DNA of 64,000 bases from Sediminicola sp. YIK13. Its GTDB lineage: Bacteria; Bacteroidota; Bacteroidia; Flavobacteriales; Flavobacteriaceae. The stretch is taken from the NCBI RefSeq assembly GCF_001430825.1, contig NZ_CP010535.1, positions 2,646,501 through 2,710,500 on the forward strand, given 5' to 3'. Positions 7,443 through 16,731 of the stretch are shown piece after piece; positions within the stretch are counted from its first letter, which is position 1, and each line of letters starts with the position of its first letter. The notes below the pieces were generated by a model. It saw only the letters and a list, made by a program, of their open reading frames with translations, searched no databases and was not told the DNA's origin. Both the position numbers and the translations under genes were made by a program.

Positions 7443-10400
7443 ATGAAGCAGTTCGTTTTACTAACGGCCCTATGCTTTTTTGCATTGGGATCATCACAAA
7501 CTATTATTTCGGGCAAGGTGACCTCTGAATCCGGGGAGGCGCTATCTGGTGTTAACATTATATATGTGGGAACCAATAAAGGTGCTACCACCAACAACTT
7601 AGGGGAATATGCCATAAATATACCAGACACTTCTGGTTCCTTGGAATTTTCCACCCTTGGCTTCGAAACCCAAATTGTCTCCATTCGCAACAGAGACATG
7701 ATCAACATAGCATTGCGGGAATCCAGCCAAGAGTTGGATGAAGTAGTACTCACCGCCTTTGGACTTAAAAGGGAGAGCAAGGAATTAGGCTATGTAGTTC
7801 AGAGTTTAGATGCACAAGGTGTAACAGAAGTCCAATCGGTCAACTTTTTGGACAACCTGTCTGGAAAATTGGCAGGCGTAACCATAAACCAAGGTGCTAC
7901 GGGAGTAGGATCTTCCTCTAAAATAACCATTAGGGGTGAAGCTTCCTTTTCCAACAACAATCCACTTTTTGTGGTTGATGGCGTACCGATCAACAACAAC
8001 TCAGTTTTCAATTTTACCAATGAGGCGGCCGCAGGGTTTCAGGCGATAGATTTTGGTAACGGAGCCATGGAGGTCAACCCAGATGATATTGCTGAGGTGT
8101 CGGTTCTAAAAGGGCCAAGTGCCGCAGCCTTATACGGAACCAGAGCGTCCAATGGTGTCATAGTTATAGAAACAAAAAATGGTTCTAAAAGTAAAGGGCT
8201 TGGAATCAGTTACAATTCTAGCTTTTTTGTGGATTCTGCCTTTAAACTACCCGAGTTTCAAAACGAATACGGACAAGGAAATTCTGGCCAGTTTGCTTTT
8301 GTAGACGGTTTAGGAGGGGGTACCAATGATAATATTACCTACAGCTGGGGTCCTCGATTAGATCAAGGGATTTTGGTGCCTCAGTTTGATAGTCCGGTAA
8401 TTTTACCTGACGGACGTACAGTACGTGGTGGAGATACCTCACTATATGATGGTATCGCCATTACACCCACACCTTTTGTTTCCAACCCAGATAACTTAAA
8501 GGACTTTTATAAAACAGGGACCACTACGATCAATAACCTTTCCATTGCTTCCGGCTTTGATAAAGGCAACTATAGATTATCCTTTACAGATTTACGCAGT
8601 GAATCCATTATTCCTGGGGTAAATTTAGATCGCCAAACGATAAGCGCCCGCCTTGGGTTTTCACCAACGGATAAATTAAAAATAAATTCATCCATCAATT
8701 ACGTGAATTCCCAGAGTGATAACAGGCCCTCTAATGGCTATGGCTCAGAAAACGTGAATTACTCATTGGTTGCTTGGGGACCTCGGTCTCTGAACATCAA
8801 CAACCTGAAAGATTATTGGCAGCCAGGTCTGGAGGGCCTGCAACAATACTCCTATAATTACACCTTTTTTGATAACCCCTATTTTATCCTCAAGGAAAAC
8901 ACCAACTCCTTTAACAGGGATAGGGTTTTTGGGAATATATCAGCCAAGTACGAAATAACAGATCATCTGAGTGCTACGGTTCGCACTGGAATGGACTATT
9001 CCAATGAATTACGCCAATTGAAAAGGGCATTCAGCTCCAACCGCTTTAGAAATGGCGGGTACGCGGAGCACGATGTGTTCTTTCGCGAGATTAATACGGA
9101 TTTTCTTTTAAATTATACCAATAGGTTTGGTGATTTTAAGGTTGATATTTCCTTTGGTGGCAACAGAATGGATCAAAGGGCAGCAACCAATCAATCCCAA
9201 ACCACTAGTCTGGCGCAGCCAGGTATTTTTAAACTATCAAATGCTGCTTCCCCGATTGAAGTGTTCGAATTTGAAGCTGAAAAACGTATCAATAGTTTCT
9301 ATGGCTTGGCCAAATTCGGCTATAAAAATTACTTGTTCTTGGACATCACCGGTCGTAATGATTGGTCGAGCTCTCTGGCCACACCTTTTTCAGTGGACAA
9401 CACTTCGTTCTTTTATCCTTCGTTCTCTGGCAGCTTTATTCTATCGGAGGTTACCAGTCTTCCAGATTTTATTTCTTTTGCAAAACTACGCGCTAGTTAC
9501 GCCCAAGTAGGTAATGACACAAATCCTTATCAGACAACCGGTGCCTTTGTGGCCCAAACCCCTTTTAACGGACAGCCCACTTTTAGTGATCAAAATACCA
9601 TCGCCAATCCCAATCTTAGGCCCGAAACTACAAGTGCTTTCGAAGTGGGAGCGGATATACGCTTTTTCAGAGACCGATTAAATTTTGATATCAGTTATTA
9701 CAATGCGGTGACCAAAGATCAAATTATCTCCCTTCCTATTGGGGTATCATCCGGATACACGCAACAAGTGGTCAATGGAGGATCGGTAAGATCAACCGGA
9801 GTGGAGATCATTGCGGGAATAACCCCGATTACTACTCTTGATTTTACTTGGAGAAGCACCTTCAATTTTAGTACAAATAGGGCTACTGTTGAAGATCTAC
9901 CTCAAGATGATGGTAGGCTCACCCTAGCTTATTCCAGAATATATGACAGTCAAAACCAAACGGTATTTTTACAGGTAGAAGAAGGCGGTAGGGTTGGTGA
10001 CCTTTATGGCACGGGCTACCTAAAAAATGAGAATGGGGATTTTATACTAACCGATCAAGGGCGGTATATTGCCGACAACAATTTACAGAAATTAGGAAAC
10101 TACAATCCAGATTTTATGCTGGGCTTTACCAACCAATTTCAATATAAAAATTGGGATTTAGGGGTGCTTTTAGATTGGAGAAAAGGTGGCATCATTGTTT
10201 CACGGACAAGGGCCTTAGGGAATGTAGGTGGACAGTTGGCCGAAACCTCTTTTAGACCAGAAGCAGGCATTGTGCCAGAAGGGGTAGTAAATGTTGGCAC
10301 CCAAAATGCTCCGGTATACCAACCCAATACCGTTGCCCTAACTGCAGAAAGTTATTACCGACAATTCTACGACAGAAACCACGAGGAGAACAATACCTAC

Positions 10401-10646
10401 GATGCTTCTTTTCTAAAGTTGAGACAGGTAGCTATTGGATATACTTTTGATAGTTTTAATGTATTCAAAACCGATGCAAATCTTCGTATATCACTCATTG
10501 GGAGGAATTTGTTTGCTATCACTGAAAATCCACATTTCGATCCCGAACAACTAGCCGTACAGGGCCAAGGTTTTGTAAGCGGTGTAGAAGATATGTCCTA
10601 TGCAACCACTAGAAGTATTGGCCTAAAAGCCGGGTTTAATTTTTAA
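7443..10646 (+). CDS. SusC/RagA-like TonB-dependent outer-membrane transporter
   Basis: 1067 residues. A signal peptide (MKQFVLLTALCFFALGSSQ) is followed by a carboxypeptidase-D-like regulatory domain (about 22-105, GKVTSESGEALSGVNI), the linker LDEVVLTAFG, a TonB plug with FVVDGVPINN and GTRASNGVIVIETK (about 110-245), then a long beta-barrel ending in the aromatic GLKAGFNF. The conserved SusC segments and length are intact. It pairs with the SusD-like lipoprotein 9 bp downstream, forming the usual lidded-barrel importer. No glycoside hydrolase is linked; neighbours are an Na+ symporter and rSAM/selenodomain genes, so the cargo may not be an ordinary polysaccharide. Confidence 0.96.
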   Translation: MKQFVLLTALCFFALGSSQTIISGKVTSESGEALSGVNIIYVGTNKGATTNNLGEYAINIPDTSGSLEFSTLGFETQIVSIRNRDMINIALRESSQELDEVVLTAFGLKRESKELGYVVQSLDAQGVTEVQSVNFLDNLSGKLAGVTINQGATGVGSSSKITIRGEASFSNNNPLFVVDGVPINNNSVFNFTNEAAAGFQAIDFGNGAMEVNPDDIAEVSVLKGPSAAALYGTRASNGVIVIETKNGSKSKGLGISYNSSFFVDSAFKLPEFQNEYGQGNSGQFAFVDGLGGGTNDNITYSWGPRLDQGILVPQFDSPVILPDGRTVRGGDTSLYDGIAITPTPFVSNPDNLKDFYKTGTTTINNLSIASGFDKGNYRLSFTDLRSESIIPGVNLDRQTISARLGFSPTDKLKINSSINYVNSQSDNRPSNGYGSENVNYSLVAWGPRSLNINNLKDYWQPGLEGLQQYSYNYTFFDNPYFILKENTNSFNRDRVFGNISAKYEITDHLSATVRTGMDYSNELRQLKRAFSSNRFRNGGYAEHDVFFREINTDFLLNYTNRFGDFKVDISFGGNRMDQRAATNQSQTTSLAQPGIFKLSNAASPIEVFEFEAEKRINSFYGLAKFGYKNYLFLDITGRNDWSSSLATPFSVDNTSFFYPSFSGSFILSEVTSLPDFISFAKLRASYAQVGNDTNPYQTTGAFVAQTPFNGQPTFSDQNTIANPNLRPETTSAFEVGADIRFFRDRLNFDISYYNAVTKDQIISLPIGVSSGYTQQVVNGGSVRSTGVEIIAGITPITTLDFTWRSTFNFSTNRATVEDLPQDDGRLTLAYSRIYDSQNQTVFLQVEEGGRVGDLYGTGYLKNENGDFILTDQGRYIADNNLQKLGNYNPDFMLGFTNQFQYKNWDLGVLLDWRKGGIIVSRTRALGNVGGQLAETSFRPEAGIVPEGVVNVGTQNAPVYQPNTVALTAESYYRQFYDRNHEENNTYDASFLKLRQVAIGYTFDSFNVFKTDANLRISLIGRNLFAITENPHFDPEQLAVQGQGFVSGVEDMSYATTRSIGLKAGFNF

Positions 10647-10655
10647 TAAAGAAAG

Positions 10656-12107
10656 ATGAAGAGTAATTTACATATAAAATTTTTGGGATCCATAATGGCT
10701 TTGGCCGTTATTACTTCATGCAACAATGACTTTGAGGAGATCAATACCAATCCTAATGCACCCGTGAGCGTACAACCTAGTTTACTGTTACGCCAAGTGA
10801 TCTATGATTATGGGGAACAAATGTCCTATGAGGGTTTTACGGCGGGAAACCTTCTCGGACAATATACCACCGCCCTGGATTTTAACCTTTTTGATAGGCA
10901 CAATTTAAAATCTCCCCAGCTGGGAGGAAATCCATGGCCAATTTTTTATAAAAATCTCCGTGACAATGAACTTATTTTGGATCAGGCCAGGACTGTAGAA
11001 ACCTTTGCAGTATATGAAGGCCCCGCCCTTATTTTAAAGGCTTATATGACAGCGGCCTTGACAGATATCTTTGGGGATGTTCCCTACTCTGAGGCCTTTA
11101 GGGGGAAAAGTGAAACCGTTACTCCGGGGTATGACGCCCAAGAAAATATCTATTTGGAAGATGGGGGGATTTTGGACAACCTCAACAAAGGAATAGCGGC
11201 CATTCAAAACTACTCGGGAACCATTGCCTTGGAAGGGGATATTTTGTTTGAAGGAGACTTACAGGGTTGGATTCGTTTTGCGAATTCCCTAAAAATAAAA
11301 TCCTTGATACGAATCTCTAATAAAATGGATGTTGCCGTGGAATTGCAGGCCATTTATGATAATGGGGACTACATTGATAATAATTCACAAAATGCTGTTT
11401 TTGATTTCACCGATGGGGAGCCCAATAATTTTAGATTGGCCCGTTTGCGTGTTGGGGATTTCAATAATTTTGTCCTTTCCGAAACCATGGAGGAAATCTT
11501 GGTAAATCTAAATGATGATAGGATAGAGCGATTGTTCCGTCCTTTCGCCAATAGCACCAATGAAGAATTCAATGGGCTATTAAACGGGATTGATGCCTCA
11601 CAAACGTCAATAGCACTAGCCGATTATTCCTTGACAGGAACAATTTTCCGGGAAAATACCGGGCTATTGGATGCGAATTTTATGAGCAGTTGGGAGACCC
11701 AATTCTTATTGGCAGAGGCGGCCGAAAAAGGATTTATCACCGCAAGTGCAAAAGAATTGTACGAATTAGGGGTTACCCAGGCTTTTGAATACTGGCAGGT
11801 ACCATTACCGTCTACCTACCTAACCATAGATGCCGCTTATGATCTATCTGGCACGGAACCTTTAGAACAGATTATTACCCAAAAATGGATAGCCAATATG
11901 ATCAATGGGTATGAAGGGTGGATTGAATACAGGCGTACAGGCTTTCCGCAACTAAAAACCATTTCAGCGAGTCTGAACAACGACCTTATCCCGGTCAGAA
12001 TGCCCTATCCCGCAGAGGAAGAGGCTTTGAACAATAAAAACTATACAACTGCTGCTACAGCAACAGATGGTAACAGCATCAATGTTAAAGTTTGGTGGGA
12101 CGAATAA
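10656..12107 (+). CDS. SusD/RagB-family surface lipoprotein
   Basis: 483 residues. A lipoprotein signal peptide ends in AVITSC with the lipidated Cys at residue 22, followed by NNDFEEINTNPNAP, the typical start of the SusD-like_2 subgroup. The rest is the helical TPR-like fold with ILKAYMTAALTDIFGDVPYSEAF and a C-terminal WWDE. It forms the lid of the SusC-like barrel encoded immediately upstream and binds the substrate at the cell surface. Subgroup assignment is by pattern; the ligand cannot be predicted. Confidence 0.94.
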   Translation: MKSNLHIKFLGSIMALAVITSCNNDFEEINTNPNAPVSVQPSLLLRQVIYDYGEQMSYEGFTAGNLLGQYTTALDFNLFDRHNLKSPQLGGNPWPIFYKNLRDNELILDQARTVETFAVYEGPALILKAYMTAALTDIFGDVPYSEAFRGKSETVTPGYDAQENIYLEDGGILDNLNKGIAAIQNYSGTIALEGDILFEGDLQGWIRFANSLKIKSLIRISNKMDVAVELQAIYDNGDYIDNNSQNAVFDFTDGEPNNFRLARLRVGDFNNFVLSETMEEILVNLNDDRIERLFRPFANSTNEEFNGLLNGIDASQTSIALADYSLTGTIFRENTGLLDANFMSSWETQFLLAEAAEKGFITASAKELYELGVTQAFEYWQVPLPSTYLTIDAAYDLSGTEPLEQIITQKWIANMINGYEGWIEYRRTGFPQLKTISASLNNDLIPVRMPYPAEEEALNNKNYTTAATATDGNSINVKVWWDE

Positions 12108-12178
12108 TTCATTTCATGGTTGGGTTTTAAACTTTGGTTTGAGCGGTGGAAAAAATAAGTAAGAGATAAAAAATAGTT

Positions 12179-13513
12179 ATGGAACAGTATTGGCAATGGG
12201 GTTTGATTATCACTTCTAGTATACTACTATTTGTGCTTTCTCCTCTTGCTAAAAATACCAATCAGTTTTTTAAAGCTGTGCATAAAAAGAAAGCCCCCAA
12301 TACCTTTATGTTAATGGGGAGTTTGGTGATCTCTTGGATATTTGCGAAGAGCATAACCAACGCCGCAAATTTAGGGCTTGACTATGGAATTGTTGGAGGG
12401 GTAGCCTATGCTGCTTATTATGCTTCCTTTGCGGTGGCAGGACTTATCATTTATCAAATGCGCATGCAAGGTAAATTCCTCAGCATACACCATTTCTTAA
12501 CCTCAAGATATGGAAAGGGTGCAGTTGCGGTATTTTCTATTCTCATAGCCATACGACTATTTAACGAAGTATGGAGCAATACCATGGTCATTGGCACCTA
12601 CTTTGGGGAAACTGGATCATCCCCATATTTTTGGTCTATTTTAGTTTTTACGGCACTTACCTTGGCCTACACCCTAAAAGGCGGACTTAGTAGCTCCATA
12701 TTTACAGACGCGATCCAAATGGCACTATTTTCCATTCTTTTGTTCATCATACTTTGGAATGTATTCCATGTAGATGCCTCTTTCTCTCCTTCTAAAGCCA
12801 TTACAACCGGGGTGTGGAGTTTTGAAATGGGTGTCAATTTGCTTTTGGCGGCCCTTTTACAGTCCTTCAGCTATCCCTTTCATGATCCCGTGTTGACCGA
12901 TAGGGGTTTTATCAGTAGCCCTAAAGTGACAAGAAAAAGCTTTTTATGGGCAAGTTTAGTGGGTGCCATAAGCATTATACTGTTCAGTATTATAGGAGTC
13001 TATGCGAAGCATGCAGGACTACAGGGACAAGCAGCCGTTGAAGTAGGAAAAGCTTTTGGTGTGGCCATACTATTGGTCATCAATTTTATAATGATCACTT
13101 CCGCAGCATCAACATTGGATTCAACCTTTTCCTCCTTTTCCAAATTACTATCCGTAGATCTTAAGTTGGGGAATACCTTGAAATTTGGACGATGGTCAAT
13201 GGCCATTATTGCTATTTTAGGTACAATTCCCGTTTTTTTAAATGCAGAAATCTTATCGGCCACCACCATTAGTGGTACTATGGTCATTGGTTTGACCCCT
13301 GTATTTCTATTTTGGAAAAGTGAAACGCCTAAAATCAGTTTCTTTTTAAGTGTGTTTTGTGGAATATTATTTGGATTTTTATTGCTTTTGGAAGTTTTCC
13401 CACAGAGCCTGATCTTCACAAAGGGCAAATATGCCGATTTACTTTGGATTAATTTTTGGGGGATATTTTCCTGCATCTTATTATATTTTATACCCAAATG
13501 GATAAAAAAATAA
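12179..13513 (+). CDS. Sodium:solute symporter (SSS family)
   Basis: 444 residues with about 12-13 hydrophobic helices, slightly short for the family. Typical SSS features are GGLSSSIFTDAIQM in the middle (matching the GG...DxxQ signature) and an S-A-A-S-T-L-D sodium-site-like segment (about residues 308-314). It would carry the SusCD cargo, or a breakdown product, across the inner membrane with Na+. It follows susD by 71 bp, and its end overlaps the next gene by 16 bp, which supports one transcript. Substrate unknown. Confidence 0.9.
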   Translation: MEQYWQWGLIITSSILLFVLSPLAKNTNQFFKAVHKKKAPNTFMLMGSLVISWIFAKSITNAANLGLDYGIVGGVAYAAYYASFAVAGLIIYQMRMQGKFLSIHHFLTSRYGKGAVAVFSILIAIRLFNEVWSNTMVIGTYFGETGSSPYFWSILVFTALTLAYTLKGGLSSSIFTDAIQMALFSILLFIILWNVFHVDASFSPSKAITTGVWSFEMGVNLLLAALLQSFSYPFHDPVLTDRGFISSPKVTRKSFLWASLVGAISIILFSIIGVYAKHAGLQGQAAVEVGKAFGVAILLVINFIMITSAASTLDSTFSSFSKLLSVDLKLGNTLKFGRWSMAIIAILGTIPVFLNAEILSATTISGTMVIGLTPVFLFWKSETPKISFFLSVFCGILFGFLLLLEVFPQSLIFTKGKYADLLWINFWGIFSCILLYFIPKWIKK

Positions 13514-14709
13514 CACATCTGGGAACCCTATCGGGCAAGCTCATATTATTTGGGGGTGTTTATAGCAACCTTCAGGCCTTGGAGCGTCTTGTAGAAATTG
13601 CCAAAGAAGAAGGGATATCCCCTGAAAATTGCATCTGTACCGGGGACATTGTGGGCTACTGTGCACAACCGGAGGAAACGGTCGCTCTATTTAGACAATG
13701 GGGGGCAAAGAGTATTTCGGGCAATGTTGAGCAGCAATTATTTGAAGGTGCGGAGGATTGTGGTTGTGACTTCACCGAAGGCAGCAGATGCGATGGATTT
13801 TCAAAACTATGGTACCCCTACTCCCAAATGAAATTATCCGAGGATTCCATTGAATGGATGGGCCAGTTGCCCAACCATTTAACCTTTACCTATGGTGGGA
13901 AACAGGTGATGGTGGTCCATGGGTCTTACAGCAATATTTCTGAGTTTATATTTGAATCTACCCCAGATCATATAAAGCTTGAAAATTTTGAACAAACCCA
14001 AAGTGATATCATCATAGCCGGTCATTGTGGACTTCCATTTCATCAAAAATTGGCAAATCGCCAGTGGATAAACCCGGGAGTTATTGGGATGCCCGCCAAT
14101 GAGGGAAAAACAAGAGTCTGGTATATGATCCTAGAAGAAATTAATGGGGAAGTACAAGTTTCACATCAATATTTTGAATATGACCATACCACCGCTAACC
14201 AGCTGATGATAAAAAACCATTTACCCGAAGCCTATGCGGACACGCTCTTAACTGGATTTTGGGACAATATGGAAATTCTTCCCGCAGCTGAAAGGCAATT
14301 ACAGGGAAAATCTTATAATTTTAATCCCACCGAGGACCAAACAGAAGAAACAACAACTAAAAAAAATAAAAAAATGGCAGATTCATATTATGATCCAGCA
14401 GATTTAAGAAAGTTTGGCAAGATTACCGAATGGAGTGAGGAATTGGGAACAAAGTTTTTCGACTATTACGGAAAAGTATTCCAAGAGGGAGCCTTAACGG
14501 CCCGTGAGAAGTCACTCATCGCCTTAGCGGTATCACATGTGGTAAAGTGCCCTTATTGCATCGATTCTTATACCAAGGATGGCTTACAAAAGGGAATTAC
14601 CAAAGAAGAAATGATGGAAGCGGTCCATGTAGGGGCAGCCATAGAAAGTGGCGCAACCCTGGTACATGGTGTACAAATGATGAAAAAGTACGATAAACTG
14701 TCCATGTAA
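13498..14709 (+). CDS. Fusion: degenerate metallophosphoesterase-like domain + AhpD-like domain
   Basis: 403 residues from ATG 13498, which overlaps the symporter stop; a longer frame from 13456 lies inside the symporter and is less likely. Residues about 13-245 resemble a calcineurin-like phosphoesterase, but the first metal motif (normally D-x-H-x-N) reads GGVYSN (19-24), and GNH-D/E reads GNVE (75-78); GDIVGY (49-54), VVHGS (139-143) and AGHCG (174-178) remain. A low-complexity linker (TEETTTKKNKK) joins it to an AhpD-like domain (from Met293) with CPYC (351-354), like the peroxidase-related protein found with ArsS genes. The usual AhpD His after CxxC is Tyr358. Function unknown; the context links it to the radical SAM enzyme downstream. 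Confidence 0.85.
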   Translation: MDKKITHLGTLSGKLILFGGVYSNLQALERLVEIAKEEGISPENCICTGDIVGYCAQPEETVALFRQWGAKSISGNVEQQLFEGAEDCGCDFTEGSRCDGFSKLWYPYSQMKLSEDSIEWMGQLPNHLTFTYGGKQVMVVHGSYSNISEFIFESTPDHIKLENFEQTQSDIIIAGHCGLPFHQKLANRQWINPGVIGMPANEGKTRVWYMILEEINGEVQVSHQYFEYDHTTANQLMIKNHLPEAYADTLLTGFWDNMEILPAAERQLQGKSYNFNPTEDQTEETTTKKNKKMADSYYDPADLRKFGKITEWSEELGTKFFDYYGKVFQEGALTAREKSLIALAVSHVVKCPYCIDSYTKDGLQKGITKEEMMEAVHVGAAIESGATLVHGVQMMKKYDKLSM

Positions 14710-14816
14710 ATTAAATTATTGTTACTGCAGTACCATTGAGTTTAAAAGAATAGGAAAACCTCTTTATTCTGTAATCTTTTCATGGTTCTGCGAACTAAAT
14801 ACTGAATACAAAAAAA

Positions 14817-15872
14817 ATGGCTACAAAATCTTTAAAAGCAAGACATGATGATCTTGTGATCGGTAACAAACAATTGGAAATCCTGAACGGTGGCATCTTC
14901 GAAGATGGGGAACTCCCCTACTTTAAGGATAAAATTGCCCAAATAGGTCATTTCCCACTTCGACCTAAGAAGTTGGAAATATTGCAGATCAATGTGGGCT
15001 ATATGTGCAACCAGGTCTGTGAGCACTGTCATGTAGATGCAGGTCCGGACAGGAAAGAGATCATGACGCGTGATACGATGGAACAGTGTTTAGAGGTCAT
15101 CCGTAATACGGGTGCCCACACCCTGGATCTTACAGGTGGTGCCCCAGAAATGAATCCCGATTTTCGTTGGTTCGTAGAAGAAGCATCCAAGGCGGGGATC
15201 CAGGATTTTATTGTTCGATCTAACCTGACCATCATCAGGGCCAATAAAAAATACTACGATCTTCCAGAATTTTTCAAAAAACACAACGTGCATGTCATCT
15301 CGTCCATGCCCCATTACACTAGAGGTAAAACGGACAAGCAACGGGGTGACGGAGTTTTTGATAAATCCATTAAAGCACTTCAGGAATTGAACGCTGTTGG
15401 ATATGGCATGCCAAATAGTGATCTGCGATTGGATTTGGTTTACAATCCTTCAGGTGCCTACCTCCCAGGAGATCAGGCCGCCATGGAGCGCGATTTTAAA
15501 AAGGCATTAAAAGAAGATTTCGACATAGACTTTCATAATCTCTTTGCGATTACCAATTTGCCCATTGCCCGCTTTTTGGACTATTTGATAGCATCAGAGA
15601 ACTACGAAGATTATATGTATGCCCTAGTGGAGGCCTACAATCCTTCCGCGGTAGCAAACGTAATGTGCACCAATACCATTTCTATAAGCTGGGACGGGTG
15701 GTTATATGATTGCGACTTCAATCAAATGCTGGACCTAAAAGTGGCCAGTAAGGTGAAACATATAAAGGACTACAATGAGGATATCCTTAATGATAGGAAC
15801 ATCATTATATCACAACATTGTTATGGCTGTACCGCAGGTGCAGGGAGCAGTTGTCAGGGTACAGTAGCCTAA
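14817..15872 (+). CDS. arsS: ArsS-like radical SAM protein with C-terminal selenodomain (DUF3641 type)
   Basis: 351 residues. The radical SAM cluster motif is CNQVCEHC (Cys64, 68, 71), followed by LTGGAPE. The C-terminal half carries MCTN, DGWLYDCDFNQ and the terminal HCYGCTAGAGSSCQG (334-348), the signature of the rSAM/selenodomain family, in which some members have selenocysteine. Here every position is a Cys codon. The characterised cyanobacterial ArsS transfers a 5'-deoxyadenosyl group to dimethylarsenite on the way to arsenosugars. No ArsM methyltransferase is visible in this window, so the substrate is not certain. The neighbours (AhpD-like, DUF2064) are the family's usual companions. 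Confidence 0.92.
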   Translation: MATKSLKARHDDLVIGNKQLEILNGGIFEDGELPYFKDKIAQIGHFPLRPKKLEILQINVGYMCNQVCEHCHVDAGPDRKEIMTRDTMEQCLEVIRNTGAHTLDLTGGAPEMNPDFRWFVEEASKAGIQDFIVRSNLTIIRANKKYYDLPEFFKKHNVHVISSMPHYTRGKTDKQRGDGVFDKSIKALQELNAVGYGMPNSDLRLDLVYNPSGAYLPGDQAAMERDFKKALKEDFDIDFHNLFAITNLPIARFLDYLIASENYEDYMYALVEAYNPSAVANVMCTNTISISWDGWLYDCDFNQMLDLKVASKVKHIKDYNEDILNDRNIIISQHCYGCTAGAGSSCQGTVA

Positions 15873-15927
15873 ATTAGGCCATTCTTGTAAGGTAAAATAA
15901 GGTGTAAATACACTTTATCCGAGATTA

Positions 15928-15967
15928 AAACCGACCAATTACCAACTGATTGGTCGGTTTATTTTTT
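15928..15967. terminator. Terminator of the arsS operon, or TetR operator
   Basis: Arms AAACCGACCAAT (15928-15939) and ATTGGTCGGTTT (15949-15960) form a perfect 12-bp stem with a 9-nt loop, followed by ATTTTTT. It works as a terminator for arsS. The ACCGACC/GGTCGGT halves also resemble TetR-family operators, and a TetR gene begins 141 bp downstream, so a double role is possible. A second imperfect dyad (ATAAGGTGT/ACACTTTAT) lies just before it at 15897-15918. Confidence 0.7.
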
Positions 15968-16107
15968 AAAAATGACCCTTTTTTGTAGAAAATAGCCGTT
16001 ATAACGATTTTATCGTGCGATACGTCTTTTAATATTTACCAAATCCTATATCTGTCTGTTCTTTGTTAAAGACTCTCGGGTCTGTTTTACCCCAAAACCC
16101 AAATCTC

Positions 16108-16722
16108 ATGGAAAAGAACCTAAAACGCATGGCCACCATGCATCGTATGCAACGTACTGGACTAGAATTGTTTTATCAACAGGGATATTATAATACCAGT
16201 ATAGATGACATCTTAAAAAAGCTGTCCCTTTCGAAAGGAGCGTTTTACTACCACTTTCAATCCAAGGAAGATTTCTTTATTAGTATTGTACAGAACCTTT
16301 TGTTCCAAAAAGTATACAGTATGCTTGTGGAGCCCATTGAAGGTCAGGAAGACCCTTTAAGCGTTATTTCCAAGTCCATAGAAGACGCCCTTGAAACGGC
16401 AGAGCACAATACAATGGATTTTGGTTTTGTGTTAAGCAACTTTATCACAGAATTCAATGGAAGGAATCCTGAAATCATGAAATATCTCATGGATATAATA
16501 AAAGTATGGGAGGTTAATCTGATTACGACCTTGCAAAAAGGAAAAACAGATGGATATGTAGACAGACATGTAGACAGTGAGGCCGTTGCCACTTATGTGA
16601 TCTCATCTTATATAGGGGTGCGCACTTTAATGGTAGAAGGAAATTCAAAAATGTTACGCTATAAGTATGTACAACAATTGAAAAACTACTTCAAGTTGAT
16701 TTCCCAAAAAGCTGTGGCCTAA
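16108..16722 (+). CDS. TetR/AcrR family transcriptional regulator
   Basis: 204 residues from ATG 16108; an upstream TTG (16063) would add 15 residues of poor quality. The N-terminal helix-turn-helix is clear: TGLELFYQQGYYNTSIDDIL, then LSLSKGAFYYHFQSKEDFF (about residues 13-55). The C-terminal ligand domain resembles the TetR_C_6/YcdC-like type, loosely. It follows the arsS operon on the same strand but is separated by the hairpin, so it may be independently expressed and could control the upstream genes. Ligand unknown. Confidence 0.9.
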   Translation: MEKNLKRMATMHRMQRTGLELFYQQGYYNTSIDDILKKLSLSKGAFYYHFQSKEDFFISIVQNLLFQKVYSMLVEPIEGQEDPLSVISKSIEDALETAEHNTMDFGFVLSNFITEFNGRNPEIMKYLMDIIKVWEVNLITTLQKGKTDGYVDRHVDSEAVATYVISSYIGVRTLMVEGNSKMLRYKYVQQLKNYFKLISQKAVA

Positions 16723-16731
16723 GGAGGAAAA

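Noticed and set aside
15090-15341. Antisense frames inside arsS
   Set aside because: The radical SAM frame has all family motifs; antisense frames have none.
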